The notes under the pieces: model-generated | Told to the model about the DNA's origin: nothing | The model's input: only the letters and a program-made list of their open reading frames with translations | The model's database searches: none | From: Nonomuraea ceibae | GTDB taxonomy: Bacteria; Actinomycetota; Actinomycetes; Streptosporangiales; Streptosporangiaceae | DNA length: 64,000 nt | Assembly (NCBI RefSeq): GCF_019396325.1 | Contig: NZ_JAHKRO010000044.1 | Span: 1 to 64,000 of the forward strand | Direction of reading: 5' to 3' | Position numbers and translations under genes: made by a program | Shown: in pieces, positions 7,855 to 15,689 of the stretch | Position numbering within the stretch: the first letter of the stretch is position 1 | How the letters are laid out: each line of letters opens with the position of its first letter

Positions 7855-8703
7855 TCAGCGTGACCGGGTGAGGTGCTGCTCGACCGCCGCCGTCATCCGG
7901 CTGCCCGCCTCCAGGGCCGCGGCCTTGGCCGCGACCGGGTTGGTCCCGGCCGCCTGGCCGAGGATGACGCCGAGCACCAGGCGGCCCCGTACCCGGGAGG
8001 CCCACATGAGGTTGCCTCCGGCGGCGGTGCCGGAGCCGGTCTTGACGCCGATGACGCCGTGCCTGCCGAGCAGCGTGTTGGTGCTGGGCAGCGTCCGGGC
8101 GTCACCGGGGACGGCCGTGCCCGGTGACGCCACGATCGCGCGGAACGCCGGGTCGCGCATCGCCGCCCGGGCGAGCTTGAGCTGGTCGGTGGCGGTGCTG
8201 ACGGTGGTGTCCTCGTTGCCGCTGGCGCCCGTGTAGGTGGTGTCGGCCATGCCCAGGCGGCGGGCGGCGGCGTTCATCCGCTGGACGAACCGCGCCTCGG
8301 AGCCGGCGTCGTGACGGGCCAGGAGGCGGGCCGCGTTGTTGCCCGAGGGCACCAGCATCAGCTCCAGCAGCCGCCGCAGCCGGATCGTCTGACCTTCGCG
8401 GACCGGGACGGTCGACTCCTGCGGCGCGTACGCCTCCTCGGCGGCGGTGCGGTCCACCGTGATCGGCGGGCCGTCGTCGCCGGGCCGGAGCGGGTGACGG
8501 CGCAGGATCACGTAGGCGGTCATGACCTTGGTGAGGCTGGCGATGGGCACCGGTTCCCGGTCGCCGGTGGCGCCCAGGCTGCCCAGGCCGTCGACCTCGA
8601 CCGCCGCCTGCCCTTCGGCGGGCCACGGCAGCGCCGCGGCCCCGGACGGAACGGCCGAGCACGCGCTCACCAGCAACAAGACAAGCATGAACGTACGTCG
8701 CAT
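7855..8703 (-). CDS. D-alanyl-D-alanine carboxypeptidase (PBP5/DacA family), lipoprotein
   Basis: 282-residue serine DD-peptidase of the S11 family, which trims the terminal D-Ala of peptidoglycan stem peptides outside the membrane. The three catalytic motifs are S56-L-T-K59 (SxxK), S120-G-N and a later K-T-G in GVKTGSGTAAGG. The N-terminus has a basic start, a hydrophobic core and a lipobox V-S-A-C15, so it is probably a lipoprotein instead of being anchored by a C-terminal amphipathic helix. It is shorter than E. coli DacA because that C-terminal domain is absent, which is common in actinobacteria. Downstream of an OmpR-type two-component operon that may control it. Confidence 0.92.
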   Translation of the reverse strand: MRRTFMLVLLLVSACSAVPSGAAALPWPAEGQAAVEVDGLGSLGATGDREPVPIASLTKVMTAYVILRRHPLRPGDDGPPITVDRTAAEEAYAPQESTVPVREGQTIRLRRLLELMLVPSGNNAARLLARHDAGSEARFVQRMNAAARRLGMADTTYTGASGNEDTTVSTATDQLKLARAAMRDPAFRAIVASPGTAVPGDARTLPSTNTLLGRHGVIGVKTGSGTAAGGNLMWASRVRGRLVLGVILGQAAGTNPVAAKAAALEAGSRMTAAVEQHLTRSR

Positions 8704-8784
8704 GCCGGAAACGGTGCGCCATCGCCGTATCCGTCAGGCCGTGACCGTGTCTCCGCCGCCGCTCGGCCGTGTATCGGCCGCGTA

Positions 8785-10011
8785 TCAGCCTGCGGGCCCG
8801 AGGGGGAGGCGCAGCACGGCCACGGCGCCGTCCGGGGTGTTGGCCAGGGACAGCTCGGCGCCGATGACCCGGGCCTGGCCCAGCGCGATCGTCAGCCCGA
8901 GGCCGTGGCCGTGGCCGCGTTCGGCGGCGCCGGTGCGGAAGCGTTCCGGCCCGCCGTCCAGGAGCTCCGCGGGGAAGCCCGGCCCCCGGTCGCGGACCTC
9001 GATCACATGGCCGCCGGTCGTGACGCCGATCGTGATCTCGACCGGCGGGGCGCCGTGGCGGTGGGCGTTGAGCACGAGGTTGGCGAGGATCCGATCCAGG
9101 CGGCGCGGGTCCGTCTCGGCCACCGGGTTCCCGCCGGCGATCACCCGCGCCTCGACGCCCAGCCGGGCCGCCGACTCCTCGGCCAGCTCGGCCAGCGGCA
9201 CCCGGGCCCGCTCGGCGACCTCGGCGCCCGCGTCCAGCCGGGAGACCTCCAGCAGGTCCTCCACCAGCTTGCGCAGCACCCGCACCCGGTCGCGTACCAG
9301 GTCGGCCGCCTCGCCCTCCTCCAGCAGCTCGACGACGGCGACCAGCCCCATCAGCGGGGTGCGCAGGTCGTGGGCGACGTCGGCGGTGAACCGCTGCTCG
9401 GCCAGCAGCCGGTGCTGGAGCGCGGCCGCCATGGAGTCGACGGCGGCGGCGATGTCGGTGATCTCGTCCCGGCCGCGCCGGCGCGGCGGTGCGGGGCCGG
9501 TGCGGGCGTCGAGGTCGCCGGCGGCGATCCTGCGGGCGGTACGGGCGACGCGGCGCAGCCGCCGGTTGGCCGGCTCGGCCAGGCCCGCCGAGACCGGCAC
9601 CACCACGGCGAGCGCGGTCAGCGCGGCCTTGGCCATGTCGCGGTCGAGCGCGTGCAGCCGGAGCAGCTGCGAGCCCATCGAGATTTGCACGCTGACCGCG
9701 TGCCGGCCGTCGCCGTACGGCTGGGCGGCCCACATCCACGGCTCGTCGCGGTGGTCGAGGCCGTACTGGACGGCCGGGCGGCCGGGCCGCAGCCGGGCCG
9801 CCAGGTCGCCGGGCAGTTCGGCGAGGGCGACCACGCCGGGCCGGCCGGAGGCGAGGGACTTCTCCAGGGCCTCCAGGGCCTGGGCCTCGCCGGTGTCGAG
9901 GGCGCGCTGCCAGGTGGCCTGGTGCACGAGGAGCCCGACCATGGCGGCGGCGACGGCGGCGGCGAGCGTGACGAGGGCGGCGATCTTCCACCGCAGCGAG
10001 GCCGGGTTCAC
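8785..10011 (-). CDS. Two-component sensor histidine kinase (HisKA/HATPase)
   Basis: 408 residues from GTG 10011, whose GTGA overlaps the stop of the response regulator gene. Two membrane segments (IAALVTLAAAVAAAMVGLLV near the start and ALTALAVVVPVSAGL around residue 150) flank an extracytoplasmic sensor region. HAMP-like linker RRVARTARRIAAGDLDAR follows, then the H-box FTADVAHDLRTPL, N-box ILANLVLNAHRHG, G1 VRDRGPGFP and G2 GHGHGLGLTIAL. A classical transmembrane kinase for the OmpR-type regulator upstream. The adjacent DD-carboxypeptidase hints at an envelope signal, but this is inference. Confidence 0.93.
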   Translation of the reverse strand: MNPASLRWKIAALVTLAAAVAAAMVGLLVHQATWQRALDTGEAQALEALEKSLASGRPGVVALAELPGDLAARLRPGRPAVQYGLDHRDEPWMWAAQPYGDGRHAVSVQISMGSQLLRLHALDRDMAKAALTALAVVVPVSAGLAEPANRRLRRVARTARRIAAGDLDARTGPAPPRRRGRDEITDIAAAVDSMAAALQHRLLAEQRFTADVAHDLRTPLMGLVAVVELLEEGEAADLVRDRVRVLRKLVEDLLEVSRLDAGAEVAERARVPLAELAEESAARLGVEARVIAGGNPVAETDPRRLDRILANLVLNAHRHGAPPVEITIGVTTGGHVIEVRDRGPGFPAELLDGGPERFRTGAAERGHGHGLGLTIALGQARVIGAELSLANTPDGAVAVLRLPLGPAG

Positions 10012-10691
10012 GTGGTGGTCAGCTTGTAGCCGAACCCGCGCACGGTCTCGATGCGGCCGGCGCCGATCTTCTTGCGCAGCCGCTGCACGCAGAGGTCGAC
10101 GACGCGGCTGTCGCCGTCCCACCCGTAGTCCCAGACCGTGCGCAGCAGCGTGGCGCGTTCGAGCACGATGCCGGGGTGGGCGGCGAACTCCAGCAGCAGC
10201 CGCAGCTCGGTCGGCGTCAGCTCGACGCGCCGCCCGGCCCGCCGCACCTCCAGCGCCCCGGTGTCGACGCTCAGCTCGCCGAACGTGAGCACCGCGCCCG
10301 CCTGCCCGGACGCGGGGGAGGGCTGGGCGACGGCGGCGCGGCGCAGCAGGGAGCGGATCCTGGCCACCAGCACCGGCAGGTCGACCGGTTTGACCACGTA
10401 GTCGTCGGCGCCGCCCTCCAGCCCGGCGACGACGTCCAGGCCGTCGCCGCGGGCCGACAGCAGCAGGACGGGCACCTGGCTGCTCTCCCGGACCCTGCGG
10501 CACAGGCTGATCCCGTCCAGGCCGGGCAGCATCACGTCCAGCAGCAGCAGGTCGTGGCCGCCCGCCAGCGCCGCCTCCAGCCCGCCGAGGCCGTCGGCGG
10601 CGGTGGACACCCGGTAGCCGTAGCGCTCCAGGGCCCGGCCGACCGAGGTGCGGATCACCGCGTCATCTTCGACGAGCAGCAGGGATGTCAT
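10008..10691 (-). CDS. OmpR/PhoB-family response regulator
   Basis: 227 residues. Receiver domain with VEDDAVIR, phosphoacceptor D52 in LLDVMLPGLDG, T/S in LLLSARG and K in YVVKPVDLPVL. C-terminal winged helix (about 130-225) with ELTPTELRLLLEFAAHPG, ATLLRTVWDYGWDGDSRVVDLCVQRLRKKIG and VRGFGYKLT. It is the first gene of the operon with the kinase, with a 4-base overlap. Divergent from the CBS protein; the 144-base gap holds two GGTGATAC direct repeats (10718-10725, 10760-10767) that could be regulator sites. Confidence 0.95.
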   Translation of the reverse strand: MTSLLLVEDDAVIRTSVGRALERYGYRVSTAADGLGGLEAALAGGHDLLLLDVMLPGLDGISLCRRVRESSQVPVLLLSARGDGLDVVAGLEGGADDYVVKPVDLPVLVARIRSLLRRAAVAQPSPASGQAGAVLTFGELSVDTGALEVRRAGRRVELTPTELRLLLEFAAHPGIVLERATLLRTVWDYGWDGDSRVVDLCVQRLRKKIGAGRIETVRGFGYKLTTT

Positions 10692-10835
10692 GAGATGAAC
10701 AATATTGAGCGAAATGCGGTGATACGTGCCTGGTGTGATCTGCTGCTCACCCCGGGACGGGTGATACCGTCATGGTCAGGTGAGCCGGGAAGTCTGGTCG
10801 GCACGTCCCATCCCCGTCGAATGAAGGATGTGCGC

Positions 10836-11282
10836 GTGCGCGCCCGAGACCTCCTAGCCGACTTCCCCGTCGTCGGCCCCGACACCCCCGTGCTCGAAGC
10901 CGCGAGACTGCTGGCCGAGCAGGACCTGCCCGGACTCATCGTCACCGGCGGCGACCGCGCGCCGCTCACGATCCTGCCCGGCGCCGAGGTGCTGCGCCTG
11001 GCCGTGCCGGGCTACTGCCAGGACGACCCGGCGCTGGCCCGCGTGGTGGACGAGGAGCACGCCGACGCGTTCCTGGACCGGCTCGACGGCCGCACGGTGC
11101 GCGAGGCGCTGCCGTCCGGCCGGTGGCGCGAGCTGCCGATCACCGACGAGGACGCCACCGTGCTGGAGCTGGCCGCGCTGATGGCGCGCACCCGCAGCCC
11201 GCTGGTCGCCGTCGTCCGCGACGGCCGCCTGCTGGGCGCGGTCACGCTCCAGGCGCTGCTCGACCGGGCGCTCGGCGCATGA
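10836..11282 (+). CDS. CBS-domain protein
   Basis: 148 residues from GTG 10836 (GAAGGA about 6 bases upstream); ATG 10821 would add five residues. Two CBS repeats: VRARDLLADFPVVGPDTPVLEAARLLAEQDLPGLIVT and a second after RTVREALP with ITDEDATVLELAALMARTRSPLVAVV-RDGRLLGAVTLQALLDRAL. Paired CBS motifs bind adenine nucleotides and usually gate an enzyme or transporter. The stop overlaps the ATG of the permease gene (ATGA), so the pair is probably a transporter with a soluble nucleotide-sensing subunit. Confidence 0.87.
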   Translation: MRARDLLADFPVVGPDTPVLEAARLLAEQDLPGLIVTGGDRAPLTILPGAEVLRLAVPGYCQDDPALARVVDEEHADAFLDRLDGRTVREALPSGRWRELPITDEDATVLELAALMARTRSPLVAVVRDGRLLGAVTLQALLDRALGA

Positions 11283-12565
11283 CGGCGCTCGCCTGGGTGA
11301 GCGTGGCGGTGTTCCTTGTCGCGTACGCGTTGATCGCGTCGGAGAAGGTGCATCGGGTGGCGGCGGCGCTGGGTGGGGCGGGGATCATGTTGTTGATCCA
11401 TGCCACGGGTGCGGAGGCGGCGTTCTTTTCGGAGCATTCCGGGATCGACTGGAATGTGATTTTTCTGCTGCTGGGCATGATGATCATTGTGGGGGTGCTG
11501 AAGGAGACGGGGGTTTTCGAGTATCTGGCGATCTGGGCGGCCAAGCGGGCGCGGGGGCGGCCGTTTCGGTTGATGGTGTTGCTGGTGCTGATCACGGCGC
11601 TGGCGTCGGCGTTGCTGGACAATGTGACGACGGTGTTGCTGATCGCGCCGGTGACGTTCTTGGTGTGTGAGCGGCTGGCGGTTTCTGCGGTGCCGTTTTT
11701 GATCGCGGAGGCGATGGCGTCCAACATCGGTGGTGCGGCGACGTTGGTGGGTGATCCGCCGAACATCATCATCGCCAGCCGGGGCGGGTTGAGTTTCAAC
11801 GACTTCCTGGTCCACATGGCGCCGATGGTGGTCGTGTTGATGGCGGTGTTCGTCGGCCTGTGCTGGCTGATGTTCGGGCGGACGTTCCGTCATGATCCGG
11901 AGCGGGCGGCGGCGGTGATGGCGTTGGACGAGAACGAGGCGATCGGTGACCGGCGGCTGCTGTGGCAGTCGCTCACCGTGCTGGGCCTGGTCATGGCGGC
12001 GTTCGTGCTGCATCCGGTGCTGCACTACGAGCCCTCGATCGTCGCCCTGCTGGGCGCGGGCGTCCTCGTCGCCGCCACCAAGATCACGACTGAGCAGGCC
12101 ATCGCCGAGGTGGAATGGCCCACGCTGGTGTTCTTCGCCGGGCTGTTCGTCATGGTCGGGGCCCTGGTCGAGACCGGCGTCATCGCGCAGCTGTCCGAGG
12201 CCGCCGTGGACGCCACCGCCGGGCAGCTGGAGCTGGCCACGATGGGCCTGCTGGGCGCGTCCGCCGTGCTGTCGGCCATCGTCGACAACATCCCGTACGT
12301 CGCCACCATGAGCCCCATCGTCGCCGAGCTGGTCCAGGCCGGCGACGGGCCGACGCAGGTGCTGTGGTGGGCGCTGGCCTTCGGCGCCGACCTCGGCGGC
12401 AACGCCACCGCCGTCGGCGCGGCGGCCAACGTCGTCGTCCTCGGCATCGCCGCCCGCAACGGCACGCCGATCAGCTTCTGGCAGTTCACCAAGTACGGCC
12501 TGATCACGGCCACGGTGACCGTCGCGCTCGTCGCGCCGTACCTGTGGCTGCGCTACCTGGCGTGA
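11279..12565 (+). CDS. ArsB/NhaD-type ion transporter (SLC13/IT superfamily permease)
   Basis: 428-residue membrane protein with about 11-12 hydrophobic segments. It carries the family signatures SALLDNVTTVLLIAPVT in the first half and SAIVDNIPYVATMSPIV in the second (the paired re-entrant Asn motifs), plus SNIGGAATLVGDPPN and DLGGNATAVGAAANVV. These identify the ArsB/NhaD/CitM-like permeases, which move arsenite, Na+/H+ or carboxylates; the substrate cannot be set. Coupled to the CBS protein. The first 600 bases or so use many T- and G-ending codons while the last 600 are strongly C-ending, a sharp internal shift. Confidence 0.87.
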   Translation: MTALAWVSVAVFLVAYALIASEKVHRVAAALGGAGIMLLIHATGAEAAFFSEHSGIDWNVIFLLLGMMIIVGVLKETGVFEYLAIWAAKRARGRPFRLMVLLVLITALASALLDNVTTVLLIAPVTFLVCERLAVSAVPFLIAEAMASNIGGAATLVGDPPNIIIASRGGLSFNDFLVHMAPMVVVLMAVFVGLCWLMFGRTFRHDPERAAAVMALDENEAIGDRRLLWQSLTVLGLVMAAFVLHPVLHYEPSIVALLGAGVLVAATKITTEQAIAEVEWPTLVFFAGLFVMVGALVETGVIAQLSEAAVDATAGQLELATMGLLGASAVLSAIVDNIPYVATMSPIVAELVQAGDGPTQVLWWALAFGADLGGNATAVGAAANVVVLGIAARNGTPISFWQFTKYGLITATVTVALVAPYLWLRYLA

Positions 12566-12571
12566 GGCGGC

Positions 12572-12593
12572 CCGCCCGGCTAGGGCCGGGCGG
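12572..12593. terminator. Bidirectional terminator hairpin between convergent genes
   Basis: Perfect 9-bp stem CCGCCCGGC / GCCGGGCGG with loop TAGG, sitting in the 14-base gap between the permease stop and the encapsulin stop and covering the latter. No T-tract is present, as is common in actinomycetes. Confidence 0.7.
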
Positions 12594-13968
12594 CGGCGGC
12601 CAGGTCGGCGTCCTCCAGGATCCCGCAGGCGTCGGGCACCAGGACGGCCACCGAATAGTAGGCGCTGACCAGGTACGACATGATCGCCTGGGAGTCGACG
12701 CCCATGAACCGGACGTTCAGGCCGGGCTCGTGCTCCTCCGGCAGGCCCACCTGGTGCAGGCCCACGACCCCCTGGTCGTCCTCGCCGGTGCGCATCGCCA
12801 CGATCGAGCTGGTGCCGCGCTCGCTGACCGGGATCTTGTCGCACGGGAAGATCGGGATGCCGCGCCAGGAGGGCACCGCGTGGCCGTCGACGTCGGCGCT
12901 GTCAGGCACCAGGCCGCGCCTGTTGCACTCGCGCAGGAACGCCGCGATCGCTCGCGGGTGGGCGAGCAGCAGGCGCGTCCTGCGGCGCATGCTGATCAGA
13001 TCGTCCAGGTCGTCGGGCGTGGGCGGCCCCGACCGCGGCCGGATCCGCTGGCCGTAGTCGGTGGCGTGCAGCAGCCCGAAGTCGCGGTTGTTGAGCAGCT
13101 CCCACTCCTGGCGCTCGCGGACCTCCTGCACGGTCAGCCGGAGCTGCTCCTGGAGCTGGTTCATCGGCCCGTTGTAGAGGTCGGCGACCCGGGTGTGCAC
13201 GCGCAGGACCGTCTGCGACACGCTCAGCTCGTACTCGCGCGGGCGCAGCTCGTAGTCGACGAACGTGCCGCCGAGCACCGGCTCGCCGGTGTGCCCGGCG
13301 GCGATGTCGAGCGCCGCCTCGCCGCGCCGGTTGACCGGCCTGCCGGCGAGCTCCGCGAACCGTTCGACATGCTCGCGCAGCGCCGCCGACCGGCCGGCGA
13401 TCCGCCGCAGGTCGGTCTTCCGCGACACCAGGATCGTGCTCGCCGTGGCCGCCCGGATCGTGTACGGCCAGCGCGCGTCGTCCTGGCTGAGCAGCTCGTC
13501 GCCGAACTGGTCGCCGTCGCCGATCACGCCACGGTGCTGCGCGGAGCCGTACGGGCCGGTGGAGAGCCGGTCCAGGCGGCCGTGCGCGATCACGTAGAGC
13601 TCGCTGACGGGCGTGCCCGCCTCGACGACCACCTCGCCGGGCCGTACGTCGCGCTGCCGGAACGTCGCGGCGATCGTGTCCAGCACGCCGGTGTCGGCGA
13701 AGCCGCGCAGCACCGGGATCTCCGTCAGCGTCTCGGGGACGATCCGTACGTCGTCGGCGCCGGTGTGCGTGATGCCCACGCGCCCGCGCCCGACGGCGTG
13801 CGTCAGCCGGCGGTTGACCCGGTAGGTGCCGCCTGCCACGTCGACCCACGGCAACCGGCGCAGCAGCCAGCGGGACGTGATCGCCCGCATCTGCGGACGG
13901 GTCTTGGTGGTCGTGGCCAGGTTGCGCGCGGCCTGGGTGTCCAGGCTCAGCCGCGGCTCCGTGGTCAT
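12580..13968 (-). CDS. Family 2B encapsulin shell protein with cyclic-nucleotide-binding domain (EshA-like)
   Basis: 462 residues from ATG 13968 (GAGGAA just upstream; the ATG four codons earlier is less likely). After an N-terminal arm (RLSLDTQAARNLATTTKTRPQM), a Crp-like cNMP-binding domain spans about residues 85-195 (PGEVVVEAGTPVSELYVIAHGRL; GDGDQFGDELL). The rest (about 240-462) is HK97-type shell sequence typical of this family: VDYELRPREYELSVSQTVLRVHTRVADLYN, FGLLHATDYGQRI, and a C-terminal MGVDSQAIMSYLVSAYYSVAVLVPDACGIL. Family 2B shells, including Streptomyces EshA, usually enclose a terpene cyclase such as 2-methylisoborneol synthase; none is in this window. The phosphate-binding cassette lacks the usual arginine pattern, so the ligand is uncertain. 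Confidence 0.85.
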   Translation of the reverse strand: MTTEPRLSLDTQAARNLATTTKTRPQMRAITSRWLLRRLPWVDVAGGTYRVNRRLTHAVGRGRVGITHTGADDVRIVPETLTEIPVLRGFADTGVLDTIAATFRQRDVRPGEVVVEAGTPVSELYVIAHGRLDRLSTGPYGSAQHRGVIGDGDQFGDELLSQDDARWPYTIRAATASTILVSRKTDLRRIAGRSAALREHVERFAELAGRPVNRRGEAALDIAAGHTGEPVLGGTFVDYELRPREYELSVSQTVLRVHTRVADLYNGPMNQLQEQLRLTVQEVRERQEWELLNNRDFGLLHATDYGQRIRPRSGPPTPDDLDDLISMRRRTRLLLAHPRAIAAFLRECNRRGLVPDSADVDGHAVPSWRGIPIFPCDKIPVSERGTSSIVAMRTGEDDQGVVGLHQVGLPEEHEPGLNVRFMGVDSQAIMSYLVSAYYSVAVLVPDACGILEDADLAAAARP

Positions 13969-14079
13969 GGTTCCTCGCAATCACCGATCCGGACCGTTCG
14001 CTCACTGAACGTAATCAGCTCGCCACTCTCTGTAGAGTGGCGTGACGGCGAGGGAATGCTGGCGGCCCGCAACGACGAT

Positions 14080-14886
14080 CTAGCGTCTGGCCGCCCACAC
14101 CGTCCGGGTGGTGCGCACCTCCAGGTCGTCGCGCTCGCCGATGCCGTCGAGCAGGGCGTCGAGCGCGGCGAGGGAGGCGGCGTCGAGCGTGCCGTCGAGG
14201 CCGTGGCGCATGCGCCGCAGCGACCGTTCGGCGTAGCGGCCGGCCGAGGCGGGCAGCGGGTGCGTCAGCCGCACGTCGAAGACCCGTTCCGCCTCGACGG
14301 TGAAGCCGGCCGAGGCCAGGCGCGGCCCCCAGTCGTCGCCGAAGTGCGGCAGCGCTTCGGCCCGGCGCCGGTCCAGGATCGCATGGCAGCGCTCCTCCAG
14401 GCCGGCGTGTTCCTGGGGCAGGAAGCGCGGGAAGCCGGCCGTCTCCGCGGCGACCAGCAGCCCGCCGGGCCGCAGCGCGGCATGCGCCTCGGCCAGGACG
14501 CGGCCGGGCTCGGCCAGGTGGTGCAGGGACGCCGACGCCCACACCAGGTCGACCTCGCCGACCGGCGGCCAGCCCGTGTCGAGGTCCGCCTGAAGGGTGC
14601 GGACCCGGCTCGCCAGCCCGCGCTCGCGGGCCCGCCCCTCCAGGTGGCGCAGCATCGGCTCCGACTGGTCCAGCGCGATAGCCTCGGCGTCGCCGAAGCG
14701 CTCCAGCAGCGCGAACGTGCCGGTGCCGGTGCCGCTGCCCAGGTCGAGCAGGCGGTGCGGCGGCCGGTCGGCGGTCAGGTCGCGGACCCAGGCGGTCACG
14801 TCGGACAGGTAGGAGTGCAGGACCTCGCCGTCGAGGTCGAGGATCTCGGCCAGCGAGTGGTCGTCGTGGTGGTGATGGTTCGCCAT
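14080..14886 (-). CDS. Class I SAM-dependent methyltransferase
   Basis: 268 residues. Motif I is LLDLGSGTGTGTFALLERFG, followed by acidic residue D in AIALDQSEPM, VRTLQADLDTGWP, and the post-motif LVWASASLHHLAEPGRVLAEAHAALRPGGLLV. This is a UbiE/Methyltransf_11-type fold for a small molecule. The N-terminus MANHHHHDDH is an unusual natural His-rich cluster that could bind a metal. It lies upstream of the encapsulin on the same strand with a 111-base gap. Known family 2B operons include geranyl-diphosphate methyltransferase, but this protein does not look like that enzyme, so a functional link is only a suggestion. Confidence 0.88.
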   Translation of the reverse strand: MANHHHHDDHSLAEILDLDGEVLHSYLSDVTAWVRDLTADRPPHRLLDLGSGTGTGTFALLERFGDAEAIALDQSEPMLRHLEGRARERGLASRVRTLQADLDTGWPPVGEVDLVWASASLHHLAEPGRVLAEAHAALRPGGLLVAAETAGFPRFLPQEHAGLEERCHAILDRRRAEALPHFGDDWGPRLASAGFTVEAERVFDVRLTHPLPASAGRYAERSLRRMRHGLDGTLDAASLAALDALLDGIGERDDLEVRTTRTVWAARR

Positions 14887-15081
14887 GCCGCCGACTCTAG
14901 GCACTGCTTGCGTGTGCGGCATACGGTCTTGCGTAGGAAGCAAGAAAGAGGCGTTCGCCCAGGCCGACGGCGCAGCAATCTGCGGCCTTCGGGGTGATTC
15001 TTGCCCCGATGCGCGGATGGTGCTGGCGCTCGCTTGGGACGGCACCGGGAACCTCCCCGTTACGTGACGAAGGAGGACGCC

Positions 15082-15684
15082 TTGGCCGGCAAACGCACGA
15101 CCAGGAACGGCAGGAAGGCCGACAGCCAGCCGTGGCCGCACCTGAACGGGGTGCAGATCCAGGAGTACGGCACGGTCCGGATGTTCCCGCTGGGCCTGTC
15201 GTACGAGGCCCGCATGTACTCGTGCCAGCGCCTCAACCAGATCCTGGCCGACACCCAGATCCTGTACGCCCTGTACAAGAAGCACCACTGGCTGATGCGC
15301 GGCCCCACCTTCTACCAGCTCCACCTGCTGCTGGACAAGCACGCCGAGGAGCAGAACAAGCTCGTCGACCTGATCGCCGAACGGGTGCAGACGCTCGGCG
15401 GCGTGGCCGTCGGCGACCCGCGCCACGTCGCCGAGATCACCGTGGTGCCGCGCCCGCCGGACGGCGCCGAAGAGGTGCCCGCGATGCTGACGCGCCTGAT
15501 CGAGGCGCACGAGACGATCCTCGTCGCCGCCCACGACGCCGCCGCCCGGACGGCCGAGATGGGCGACGACGGCACCAACGACCTGCTGGTCTCCGACGTC
15601 ATCCGCACCGGCGAGCTGCAGACCTGGTTCCTGATCGAGCATCTGGTCGACACCCCGCTGGTCGAGCCGCCGCCGGGAGACTGA
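15082..15684 (+). CDS. dps: Dps-family ferritin-like DNA-protection protein
   Basis: 200 residues from a TTG at 15082 with AGGAGG five bases upstream; longer in-frame starts at 15001 and 15064 have no such site. The central four-helix bundle contains the Dps iron-site motif ALYKKHHWLMRGPTFYQLHLLLDKHAEEQNKLVDLIAERVQTLGG and, near the end, DLLVSDVIRTGELQTWFLIEHL. Dps dodecamers oxidise Fe(II) with peroxide and may coat DNA. The N-terminal basic tail (GKRTTRNGRKADSQ) is suited to DNA contact. Followed after five bases by a PP2C-type phosphatase, which suggests an operon in a stress regulon. Confidence 0.9.
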   Translation: MAGKRTTRNGRKADSQPWPHLNGVQIQEYGTVRMFPLGLSYEARMYSCQRLNQILADTQILYALYKKHHWLMRGPTFYQLHLLLDKHAEEQNKLVDLIAERVQTLGGVAVGDPRHVAEITVVPRPPDGAEEVPAMLTRLIEAHETILVAAHDAAARTAEMGDDGTNDLLVSDVIRTGELQTWFLIEHLVDTPLVEPPPGD

Positions 15685-15689
15685 CGCGG

